A stretch of DNA of 32,479 nt from an uncultured Bacilli bacterium (GTDB taxonomy: Bacteria > Bacillota_I > Bacilli_A > RF39 > UBA660): the NCBI GenBank assembly GCA_944371995.1, contig CALVYD010000018.1, forward strand, positions 1-32,479, given 5' to 3'. The translations under genes and the position numbers were made by a program. The notes beneath the pieces were generated by a model. That model was not told the DNA's origin, made no database searches, and was given only the letters and a program-made list of their open reading frames with translations. Positions 7,585-15,447 of the stretch are shown one piece after another. Numbering within the stretch: the stretch's first letter is position 1; every line of letters starts with the position of its first letter.

Positions 7585-7678
7585 GTGGTTTACCCCTTCT
7601 TAATATCTATTATACTACAATTTAATCTATATATTTTTTATTATTGGATATTGTAATACAATACTTTAATTTCACAGT

Positions 7679-9100
7679 CATTAGCATTACTCAAATATCA
7701 CAGGATACTGTAACTTGCCGTTATAGTTTTGTTGTAACGCTTGACATAAACATTACTCAAATATCACAGGGTACTGTAACACGCTATTAGCATTACCATC
7801 ACCATTGCAACATAAACATTACTCAAATATCACAGGGTACTGTAACTCAGTTGGTAATATGTAACTTTTTTGTAATCATAAACATTACTCAAATATCACA
7901 GGGTACTGTAACAAAAAGATATTGTTCACGCAGGAGAATATACATAAACATTACTCAAATATCACAGGGTACTGTAACAAAAAGATATTGTTCACGCAGG
8001 AGAATATACATAAACATTACTCAAATATCACAGGGTACTGTAACAAGCGAACTACCTGATAACTATTCTGGTGGCATAAACATTACTCAAATATCACAGG
8101 GTACTGTAACAAGGAGGAATAATATATGAGTACAAAAACACATAAACATTACTCAAATATCACAGGGTACTGTAACATATTATTATAATTTTAAAGCTGA
8201 TAAGCTCATAAACATTACTCAAATATCACAGGGTACTGTAACATAAAGCTATTAAAGGTACTATTAAATCAACATAAACATTACTCAAATATCACAGGGT
8301 ACTGTAACACTATTGATGAAGAAACATAAGACGCAGAACATAAACATTACTCAAATATCACAGGGTACTGTAACATATATCAATTGTCGCCCTAGCGGAT
8401 ATGCCATAAACATTACTCAAATATCACAGGGTACTGTAACTCAATTTCTGCCGATTCACAAATAGCTTTTCATAAACATTACTCAAATATCACAGGGTAC
8501 TGTAACAAGGAGGAATTAGTAATGAGTACAAAAACACATAAACATTACTCAAATATCACAGGGTACTGTAACTAAATAGGAGGTAGTTGATGATAACAAT
8601 AACATAAACATTACTCAAATATCACAGGGTACTGTAACAGTTGAAATAACTACTGATAATAACATAACCATAAACATTACTCAAATATCACAGGGTACTG
8701 TAACAAAGGTAATGATGGAATTTTTAGAAAAACACATAAACATTACTCAAATATCACAGGGTACTGTAACGTCAAAACCGTTCATAAATCTATTAAACTC
8801 CATAAACATTACTCAAATATCACAGGGTACTGTAACTCATCTTTTCGTTCATTAATTTTAAAATTACATAAACATTACTCAAATATCACAGGGTACTGTA
8901 ACAGGTTTATAAATGTCTAAAAAATATATAAACATAAACATTACTCAAATATCACAGGGTACTGTAACTTTCTATCAGCTCCAAGAACATTTTGATTACA
9001 TAAACATTACTCAAATATCACAGGGTACTGTAACATCATATAACAATTTCTTTAGTGACAAAGACATAAACATTACTCAAATATCACAGGGTACTGTAAC
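7679..9100 (-). CRISPR. Type II CRISPR array: 22 repeats of 36 nt, 21 spacers of 30 nt
   Basis: The period is exactly 66 bp. In crRNA sense (minus strand) the repeat starts GTTACAGTACCC and ends GTAATGTTTATG. All repeats look identical except the one at 7679-7714, which differs at three positions; this marks the leader-distal end. The leader is therefore at 9101, and the newest spacer is 9035-9064. Spacers 7913-7942 and 7979-8008 are identical. Spacers 8111-8140 and 8507-8536 agree at 26 of 30 positions. Five spacers carry a Shine-Dalgarno and ATG in the same orientation (8111, 8507, 8573, 8705, 8903). The tracrRNA anti-repeat at 10266 confirms a Cas9 system. Confidence 0.99.
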
Positions 9101-9138
9101 CTCAAATTTATTATATACTATTCCTACATTTTTGGCAA
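9101..9138 (-). promoter_or_regulatory. CRISPR leader: pre-crRNA promoter and leader-anchoring motif
   Basis: On the minus strand, TTGCCA (9138-9133), a 17-nt spacer and TATAAT (9115-9110) predict a start near 9103, only a few bases before the first repeat. The seven bases abutting that repeat are ATTTGAG, the leader-anchoring sequence known from one group of type II-A systems (Streptococcus thermophilus CRISPR1-like), where it guides spacer integration. This fixes the leader side and supports subtype II-A. Confidence 0.85.
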
Positions 9139-9143
9139 TTATT

Positions 9144-9152
9144 TGATATAAT
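9144..9152 (+). promoter_or_regulatory. Extended -10 promoter for csn2
   Basis: TGATATAAT on the plus strand gives a start near 9159 and a leader of about 10 nt to the csn2 ATG. Its -35 region (about 9124-9129) falls inside the spacer of the opposite-strand pre-crRNA promoter, so the two promoters interlock. Confidence 0.6.
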
Positions 9153-9169
9153 TAGGGTGGTGATAAGGT

Positions 9170-10252
9170 ATGCCTAATTTTTTATTTAAATTCAAGCAAA
9201 ATCAATTAAATTTAGCTTTTGAACAAAATTGTATTATTTTTGGTGCAAATGGTAGTGGAAAAAGTCTATTATTACGAACTTTAGAAAATGGAATAAACGG
9301 GAAAAGTAAAGATACCTTTTTAATTAATTCGCTAGAAGTAGAAAAGAATGAGTATTCCACTATATTTTTTGATGAAGAAACCGATTTTAATTCTGAGTTT
9401 AGATTTACTAATACGAATACTTTTAGAAATGCTATTTATGACTCTATTGAACACACTATTAATACCGAGTCTATTTTAAAAGAGATTAATTCTGTATTAG
9501 ATAAAATAGATATAGAAACTAACAAATACATTAATAATAATATTCATGGCTTTTTTAAAGAAAAAATAAAATTTGATATTAATATTACTAATTTAGATCA
9601 AATCGTTAATAAATTTACTGATATTTATGTGGATGGATTAGCTAGTAATAGTCAGGTTTCAAAAAGTAAAAAGAGATTATTAATTTATCAACTGTTATTG
9701 TTGAAGCAAATAAAAAACGATATTACTACATATATTCTTATTGATGATTTTGACTTATATTTAGATACAGAAAACACAATCAAAATACTAAGATTTGTTT
9801 CTGATATTTCAAAACAACTTCATTGTTATTTTATACTCACTACATCCAACCCTATTGTTTATTCTTTTCTTGACGATAATTTTCAATGCTATAAAATTAC
9901 CACTGATTATACTATGGTTAAGTTAGATTCAGAAATGATTTCTTCTGTTATTAAAGAATATATAATTTTAAAAGAATTTAAAAAGCAATCTGAAGAAAAA
10001 GATTTTAATAACTTTTATAATAAAAATACTAATCTTATAACAAATGATGACATTGAAAGTCAGAAAAACTATATTAGCTATTTTAAATATAAACTAGGTA
10101 TCCTTTTAACTAGCAATTTTGTTTCTATTAGTTTAGAAAATAACTGTTATAATATTTATAGTGTCCAATGTCAGAATATTAGTGAATATAATATTTTAAA
10201 ACTATTTTGTGATAAATTATTGACAGATTATGAAGTTGTTGATATGATTTAA
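9170..10252 (+). CDS. csn2: Csn2-like CRISPR adaptation ATPase, long form with intact Walker A
   Basis: A 360-aa P-loop protein encoded between array and tracrRNA. Walker A is GANGSGKS (25-32). A Walker-B-like strand YILIDDFDLYLD spans 188-199. HCYFILTTSNP (218-228) resembles the sensor strand of ABC/SMC-type ATPases. The size fits the long Csn2 form of S. thermophilus-like type II-A systems, which binds free DNA ends and works with Cas1-Cas2 and Cas9 in spacer acquisition. GGGTGG and GGTGAT precede the ATG. It is on the opposite strand to cas9-cas1-cas2, diverges from the array, and its last codons contain the tracrRNA promoter. The Csn2 label rests on context, length and P-loop rather than an alignment; an unrelated CRISPR-linked ATPase is the alternative. 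Confidence 0.7.
   Translation: MPNFLFKFKQNQLNLAFEQNCIIFGANGSGKSLLLRTLENGINGKSKDTFLINSLEVEKNEYSTIFFDEETDFNSEFRFTNTNTFRNAIYDSIEHTINTESILKEINSVLDKIDIETNKYINNNIHGFFKEKIKFDINITNLDQIVNKFTDIYVDGLASNSQVSKSKKRLLIYQLLLLKQIKNDITTYILIDDFDLYLDTENTIKILRFVSDISKQLHCYFILTTSNPIVYSFLDDNFQCYKITTDYTMVKLDSEMISSVIKEYIILKEFKKQSEEKDFNNFYNKNTNLITNDDIESQKNYISYFKYKLGILLTSNFVSISLENNCYNIYSVQCQNISEYNILKLFCDKLLTDYEVVDMI
10220..10248 (+). promoter_or_regulatory. tracrRNA promoter inside the 3' end of csn2
   Basis: TTGACA, exactly 17 nt, then TATGAT, a near-consensus sigma-A promoter. The -10 box overlaps the last codons of csn2 and the stop codon follows two bases after it begins to clear (10250-10252). The predicted start is about 10255. 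Confidence 0.85.
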
Positions 10253-10254
10253 TT

Positions 10255-10351
10255 ACATCAGAAATGATGTACATTACTTAAATATTACAGGTTACTGTAA
10301 TAAGGCATTAATGCCTTAAGGTTTGGTCGGGACCTTTTCTCGACTTTTTTT
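10255..10351 (+). ncRNA. tracrRNA
   Basis: About 97 nt. It opens with a hairpin TACATCA-GAAA-TGATGTA (10254-10271, GNRA loop). The anti-repeat is 10266-10301, where 29 of 36 bases match the plus-strand repeat. Against the crRNA this gives 29 Watson-Crick pairs, 4 G-U wobbles and 3 mismatches. Next is the palindrome AAGGCATTAATGCCTT (10302-10317), a possible nexus hairpin, then AAGGT/ACCTT as an alternative short stem, and the terminator at 10326-10351. Four of the seven changes are wobble-preserving, as expected for selected duplex pairing. It pairs with crRNA and guides Cas9 and RNase III processing. Confidence 0.93.
10326..10351 (+). terminator. Terminator of tracrRNA (and of csn2)
   Basis: GTCGGG pairs with CTCGAC (one G-U) around a 7-nt loop, followed by seven T. 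It also ends any csn2 read-through, so csn2 mRNA and tracrRNA share a 3' end. Confidence 0.85.
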
Positions 10352-10372
10352 GTGGAAAAAATACTATTAAAT

Positions 10373-10408
10373 AAAAAATTGGTTCTTCCGAATGTTTCCG
10401 GAAGAACC
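10373..10408 (-). terminator. Terminator of the cas9-cas1-cas2 operon
   Basis: GGTTCTTCCG and CGGAAGAACC form a perfect 10-bp stem (10381-10390/10399-10408), followed on the minus strand by AATTTTTT. It lies 24 bp after the cas2 stop and separates the convergent transcripts. Confidence 0.88.
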
Positions 10409-10431
10409 GAAAAAATTTAATAGTCTTTTCT

Positions 10432-10755
10432 TTATTCAAATACAATCATATTTTCAACAGAAAACAGTTCTTCCGTTTCTTTTTCTCCCACTAAAATTTG
10501 CATATCATCATATTGTTTTTCTGTTATTTGTAATAACCTAACATTTCCTCTGCTAGGTAAATTTTGCTTTATTCTATTTATATGCTTATATACATCATCA
10601 CTGTTCTTACATATTCTAGAATAAATTGAAAATTGAATCATAATATATCCATCTTTTAACAAAAACTTTCTAAACTTATTATATATTCTTTTTTCTTCAT
10701 CAGTTACTACTGGTAAATCAAACATTACAATTAATCTCATAAATCGGTTAATCAC
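10432..10755 (-). CDS. cas2: CRISPR-associated endonuclease Cas2
   Basis: A 107-aa Cas2 of the type II group: MRLIVMFDLPVVTDEEKR (the ferredoxin-fold strand with the conserved Asp), FRKFLLKDGYIMIQFSIYSR, and the C-terminal VRLLQITEKQYDDM. Cas2 dimerises and bridges two Cas1 dimers in the integrase complex. The start is GTG with AAAGGA upstream; an ATG five codons later is the alternative. It follows cas1 by 11 bp and ends just before the operon terminator. Confidence 0.95.
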   Translation of the reverse strand: MINRFMRLIVMFDLPVVTDEEKRIYNKFRKFLLKDGYIMIQFSIYSRICKNSDDVYKHINRIKQNLPSRGNVRLLQITEKQYDDMQILVGEKETEELFSVENMIVFE

Positions 10756-10766
10756 TTAATGTCCTT

Positions 10767-11654
10767 TCATTCTATTATCTGCGGAGTTATTAATTTTATT
10801 TCTTTAGTAGATATTGATTTAATATAACTTCTTATGAGATTTTCTATACTATATTCTAATGTGCATTTTTTACCGTTTGACAATACGGGTATGTTTAATA
10901 TGTTTATTAGTTTTTTTCTAACAGTAAAAGATAACGGGTAGTTAATTTCATCTCGCATATTATAGACATATAGATCAGCAATTGATCTGTATGGTTCAAT
11001 TAAATCATATACTAAATTAAAATTATTTACTTTAGATTTATGGTTAATTCCTAAATAAGAGATTAAGCCATAAACACTTAATGTCCTGATAATTGAACTT
11101 TTAATAATCTGATAAATATAATTTAAAGAAGCATTAATTTCATCATTATAAAATCTTATAAACTGGCTTCCAAAAAGGCTACGAAAATACATTTTTGCTG
11201 CTAATCCTTCCCTATTTGTTTCATCTCCAGGAGTTACTTCCTCTATATATTGTGAAATCTTATTAATTATATCTTCATCTTTACTTGTTCTACACAATAC
11301 GGCTACTTCGTTTTTTAATTTTGACTTAATAATTTCTTTCCATATTTCTTTTTTTAAATCTTCTGTTAATTGTAATTGATATTCAATATTTTCTAATTGT
11401 TTGAAATGATAATTATATGGATACATAATACTACTTGGTTCATATTTATCATTACACACAATAAAGCATATTCCATATTTACCTATTTCTGCTAGTAACT
11501 TTGTTGTTACCACTGTAGTATTATCTTCAATTAATATAAAATTAATATCTTCTAGAGGTACTTTTAACTCTTGTTCTCCTCTTTGAACAATTAAATTGTT
11601 GTCATGTAAATGTAATTTCTCGCTTTTCTTGATAATTACTTGTCTATACCCCAT
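10767..11654 (-). CDS. cas1: CRISPR-associated integrase Cas1
   Basis: A 295-aa Cas1 that inserts new spacers. The N-terminal beta domain starts MGYRQVIIKKSEKLHL, as in type II-A proteins. Metal-binding residues are visible as Glu in NREGLAAKMYF (E149), His in GINHKSKVNNF (H205) and the acidic YDLIEPYR (D217, E220). The ATG at 11654 is chosen because AGGTGA lies 5 nt before it; an upstream GTG in frame is inside that site. It overlaps the end of cas9 by 11 bp, so translation is probably coupled. Confidence 0.96.
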   Translation of the reverse strand: MGYRQVIIKKSEKLHLHDNNLIVQRGEQELKVPLEDINFILIEDNTTVVTTKLLAEIGKYGICFIVCNDKYEPSSIMYPYNYHFKQLENIEYQLQLTEDLKKEIWKEIIKSKLKNEVAVLCRTSKDEDIINKISQYIEEVTPGDETNREGLAAKMYFRSLFGSQFIRFYNDEINASLNYIYQIIKSSIIRTLSVYGLISYLGINHKSKVNNFNLVYDLIEPYRSIADLYVYNMRDEINYPLSFTVRKKLINILNIPVLSNGKKCTLEYSIENLIRSYIKSISTKEIKLITPQIIE

Positions 11655-14600
11655 TGATTTCACCTAAAATTGAGATATTTAATTTTTTTATAGATTCAAT
11701 TGTTGAAGTGGTCAATTGATATTGAGATCTTTCCTTACTAAACAATTTGTTTTTTCCATATAAATCTCTTCCGTCGCCTAGCATACTTTTTATTTCAAAC
11801 AATCCACTAGAGAAGCCTACAACATATCCTATACCAATTGTTCCATCTTTCTTAGTAATTTCAACCAATTGATTTCTTCCTAAACTTAAATAAAATTGAT
11901 ATTGCATTTTCAATTCATTATACGTTAAATTTTCCTTTGAATTACCTTGCCCATACCATAAAATAACATCAAAGTTTCTACCCTTTTTAATCAAAGACAA
12001 ATCAAATAGATCATATCCCACAAAATATAAATTATCTTCTCCTTCTTTTTTATATATATCTATTTGATATATATCTTCTTTTTCTACAAATCCATTCTTT
12101 ACAAAATGTCCTTTATAATTGTATTCTGTTGTAATTTTTATTTTCTTAATAAGATTACCAGATTTTTTATTTCTTGGATATCCTTGTGCATCATAGGCTT
12201 CCTTACCGTTATTATAACTTGTTAGCCAATTTTTTATAGTATTATAAACCTCTTTACTGCCACCATCTATATCCATAATTTCATCTAACTTTTTCATAGT
12301 AAATGTGGTTTTATTTAAATCTATTCTATTTGTTAATAAATTTCTTTCTTTTTTATATCCACTGATTGTTTCTTTATGTAGAGCTCCACTTAATTTAGGT
12401 TTAGCAAAAGACGGATAAATCGGATGTACACAATTAAGTTCTTCTTGATTATAAGTTCCTATATCTGTTTTTAGTTTTTCTCTTAATACATTTTTATCTC
12501 TTTCATACACTCTTAAAATAGCTTCTTCTGTAAAATTTTTATATGGTAATGGATAAGATAAATAATATAATGGAGTATGTTTTCTAGTTTTTAATTGACC
12601 AGATTTTAACCCTGCTTCAATATATTTCTTTATACTTTCTTTAGATATTTCTCCTTCTTTATTAGCAAATGGTGTTATATCAAAATTATTTTCATCCGTA
12701 TATTCTTGTAATTGATCAATGGTTTTATTATTTAAAAATCTTGAAAGCTTTTCAAATTCTATAATCTTATCTTGTAAAGATTTTGTAATAGATGCAATTA
12801 CAAGAGCATCCATAACATGATGCAAATGATTTTCACGATTTTTCTTTAACTCTTCATAGCTTTTAGTTTTAACACGATAATTAGAGGATTCTAAACTATG
12901 CGTTAATCCATTAAGGCCCCATCTTCCTCTTAATTTTCCTGTAATTGCTCCACTATAGGAAGATACTTTTTCTACATTTAAATGTGCTTTTACAAAGCTT
13001 ACAAGATATTTGCTTATATATTTTGTGTCATTTAAATTTTGATTTCTCATAGCACTCGCTATTTTTTCGCTTAGGTTTTCAAGCAAATAATTATCTTTTT
13101 TTCTATCAGAAATATTTAGTGAACTAATATAATTTTTAAATTGATTCCATTTAGATGTTTTTCCAAACCATTCATATGGAGTTTGTTCTCTTTTTTCTTG
13201 ATTATATTTTGAGAAAACTAATGTTTTATTAAAATAGCTATCATCAAAGGTTCTAGAATAAGGTAAAATATGATCAATTTGCACTAAGTTTTTATCAAAT
13301 AATTCTTCTATAGATATTTTTTCTAAACTATAAGCACATCTTTCTCCTTGCTCTTTCCACAAATTATATTTTAATAAATCTGTACTAGATACATAATCTA
13401 TTTTTTTAAATATATTTGGTAATATATCAACCAAATGATTTTTTGCATCTATATTGTGTTCATATTTTTCTTGCTGTTCTTTTTCTATTTTATTTCTTTC
13501 ATCTCTAGATTTGGCTAATTCTCTTGCTGTTTCTATTTTTATTTCTTTTGGAAGACCATATTTCTTTATAATGGCATTTATCACTTTTCTACTTTGTGCT
13601 AAAGATCTTAATACTCTTTGATTATTAATCCCTTCATCTTTAGTAATTGCTGGTAATAAATCTGCTTTCTCTATTTTATTTAATGGTTGTGCGTGGTCGA
13701 ACTTCTTTTTCATCATTGCTTCATCATATCTATTTCCTTGTAACATTAAAGGAATGATTTGGTATACAATATTTAAAGAAAGCATAATATGATCTTTTAA
13801 ATTAGGCAAATTAACAATAACTTCATAATAAGAATTATCTATTAAATTACTTTTTTCTATTTCTGATTTAATGTCTTCGTTTAATTTACAATCCGTTAGA
13901 ATAGTTGCTATTTCATCTAATAATTCAAAATTATCTTTTATTTTATCCCATTCAACTGGATTCCATTTAGTAAAAGCTTTTCTAAATATATTATAGGTTT
14001 TTAATCCTCCAACAGTATTTGCTAATTTCTTTTCATTTATAATATCATTATATCTTTCTTTTTCTTCTTCGGTTAACTGATTATAATCTATTCTTTCATC
14101 TTTTGGTTTTTCTAATTCTTCTTTTATTTTATCTAAACATTTTTTATAATCATTTCTACTTAATGAATTATCTTTAAATGTTACATTTTCTAGTTTTAAC
14201 ACTTTAGCAATATCTTTAAAAGTTATCTTTTCTTTCTTTTTTGCAGTGTCTAGTATTTTTTCTATTTCCTCTGGTGATAAATTTTGATAATCATCTGTAG
14301 TTCTATATCTTAAATTAAGAAGTTTTTCTAATAAAACAAACAATTCTGCAGATGGTGCACATTTTGGTGCTCTTGGTTGCTGATCAAATTTACAATATCC
14401 TGTCATTCTAGCAATTAAACTTTTTTCATCTCCATATGGCGATATTTTCTTTTTTAACACACCATTTTCTTTATAAAAATAATAGCCTGGTCCTTTTGAA
14501 TAGTGTCTTTGGCTGCTCCATATTTCTAAATACTTTTGCATAAAAATATTATCAATTAATCCAAATTTTGCTTGAGCGTCTAAAACTTTTTTTATTTCTT

Positions 14601-15261
14601 CCTCATACATTTCTCTAGTAACTGACATTTTATAATCATCAGTACTATTACGAATTTTATTCTTAAATTTGTCATCTTCTAAGAACATTTCACTTACTGT
14701 TCTATAATGTTTTTCTTCCATTCTATTTTTATTATCTTCAATTGCTTTTTTTATTTTTCCTGTTTCACCTGTTGTATCTGTATTGTCTTCACGATTTGAT
14801 TTATACCCGCGGTGTTTGGCATAATGCACTAAAATAATTGATAGCTCCTCGTTACTTAACTTTTGAGATAGTGCTTTTACTTTTATCTCATACGGGTTCG
14901 TATTTTTATTTTGATAATAGTCCTGTAGCATTTTATCATACACCAGTGTTAAGTATTCTTCTCTTTCACTTGGTAATATATCTTTTGGATAACTTGTAAT
15001 AAATCCACTTTCTGATAATAGTAGACGTACTCTATCTAATCTATATTCTCTTCTTTGAATAATTCTTCTTGCTCCACGTTTTTCTCTTCTTTCTAATGCT
15101 TTACTTGCTCCTGTTTTTGGTACTTCTCCTGGTGTAAATATTCTGACTCCAGTATCTAATATTTTGAATGGCTGGCGGTTTGTATCTAGTTCTAATAATC
15201 CCCAACCAACCGAAGATATACCAATATCTAAACCTAATATATAATTCTTTTTATTTTGCAC
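11644..15261 (-). CDS. cas9: CRISPR RNA-guided DNA endonuclease Cas9
   Basis: A 1205-aa Cas9, within the 1000-1400 aa family range. RuvC-I is YILGLDIGISSVGWG (D12). The arginine-rich bridge helix follows at about 54-82 (ALERREKRGARRIIQRREYR). RuvC-II is KEIKIETARELA (E577). HNH is LVQIDHILPYSRTFDDSYFN (D663, H664). RuvC-III is HLHHVMDALVIA (H814/H815, D818). All nuclease residues are present, so it should cut both strands. The start is a GTG at 15261 with AAGGAG 7 nt upstream; a frame open further upstream has no site. It is the first gene of cas9-cas1-cas2, with a hairpin and T-run in its leader. Context places it in subtype II-A. Confidence 0.98.
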   Translation of the reverse strand: MQNKKNYILGLDIGISSVGWGLLELDTNRQPFKILDTGVRIFTPGEVPKTGASKALERREKRGARRIIQRREYRLDRVRLLLSESGFITSYPKDILPSEREEYLTLVYDKMLQDYYQNKNTNPYEIKVKALSQKLSNEELSIILVHYAKHRGYKSNREDNTDTTGETGKIKKAIEDNKNRMEEKHYRTVSEMFLEDDKFKNKIRNSTDDYKMSVTREMYEEEIKKVLDAQAKFGLIDNIFMQKYLEIWSSQRHYSKGPGYYFYKENGVLKKKISPYGDEKSLIARMTGYCKFDQQPRAPKCAPSAELFVLLEKLLNLRYRTTDDYQNLSPEEIEKILDTAKKKEKITFKDIAKVLKLENVTFKDNSLSRNDYKKCLDKIKEELEKPKDERIDYNQLTEEEKERYNDIINEKKLANTVGGLKTYNIFRKAFTKWNPVEWDKIKDNFELLDEIATILTDCKLNEDIKSEIEKSNLIDNSYYEVIVNLPNLKDHIMLSLNIVYQIIPLMLQGNRYDEAMMKKKFDHAQPLNKIEKADLLPAITKDEGINNQRVLRSLAQSRKVINAIIKKYGLPKEIKIETARELAKSRDERNKIEKEQQEKYEHNIDAKNHLVDILPNIFKKIDYVSSTDLLKYNLWKEQGERCAYSLEKISIEELFDKNLVQIDHILPYSRTFDDSYFNKTLVFSKYNQEKREQTPYEWFGKTSKWNQFKNYISSLNISDRKKDNYLLENLSEKIASAMRNQNLNDTKYISKYLVSFVKAHLNVEKVSSYSGAITGKLRGRWGLNGLTHSLESSNYRVKTKSYEELKKNRENHLHHVMDALVIASITKSLQDKIIEFEKLSRFLNNKTIDQLQEYTDENNFDITPFANKEGEISKESIKKYIEAGLKSGQLKTRKHTPLYYLSYPLPYKNFTEEAILRVYERDKNVLREKLKTDIGTYNQEELNCVHPIYPSFAKPKLSGALHKETISGYKKERNLLTNRIDLNKTTFTMKKLDEIMDIDGGSKEVYNTIKNWLTSYNNGKEAYDAQGYPRNKKSGNLIKKIKITTEYNYKGHFVKNGFVEKEDIYQIDIYKKEGEDNLYFVGYDLFDLSLIKKGRNFDVILWYGQGNSKENLTYNELKMQYQFYLSLGRNQLVEITKKDGTIGIGYVVGFSSGLFEIKSMLGDGRDLYGKNKLFSKERSQYQLTTSTIESIKKLNISILGEINGV

Positions 15262-15293
15262 ACTATCACTCCTTACTGCAAATACAAAAATAT

Positions 15294-15336
15294 AAAAAGG
15301 CCAATACAAAACTATATAAAGTCTGTACTAGCCCTT
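15294..15336 (-). terminator. Hairpin with T-run in the cas9 leader (possible attenuator)
   Basis: On the minus strand, AAGG-CTAGTACA (15336-15324, one bulged G) can pair with TGTATTGGCCTT (15308-15297) to give 12 pairs, two of them G-U. TTTTTATATTTTT follows. This is upstream of the cas9 start and downstream of the likely promoter, so it would reduce cas operon transcription unless bypassed. It could instead end a separate short RNA. Confidence 0.5.
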
Positions 15337-15356
15337 TATCTCAATGTCTTTTCTTT

Positions 15357-15385
15357 ATTGTATCATATTCCAATATTAAAATGTA
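15357..15385 (-). promoter_or_regulatory. Candidate cas operon promoter
   Basis: TACATT, 17 nt and TACAAT on the minus strand, about 95 bp before the cas9 start codon. The boxes are imperfect. TATGAT overlapping at 15362-15367 is an alternative -10. Confidence 0.35.
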
Positions 15386-15447
15386 GAAATATTAATCAAA
15401 TAGGTTATTTTTATAAATTTTGATATGGATTTTTCATGATACTTTTT

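Noticed and set aside
7851..8129. Plus-strand open frames within the CRISPR array (also 8913-9146)
   Set aside because: They translate the repeat (INITQISQGTVT) over and over because the 66-bp period is divisible by 3; they are not genes.
7679..15261. Assignment to subtype II-C
   Set aside because: The exact ATTTGAG leader motif, a Csn2-like gene and a leader promoter outside the repeats point to II-A.
15168..15386. Plus-strand ORF opposite the cas9 start, and similar ORFs opposite mgtA
   Set aside because: These are shadow frames of strong coding sequence on the other strand, without ribosome-binding sites.
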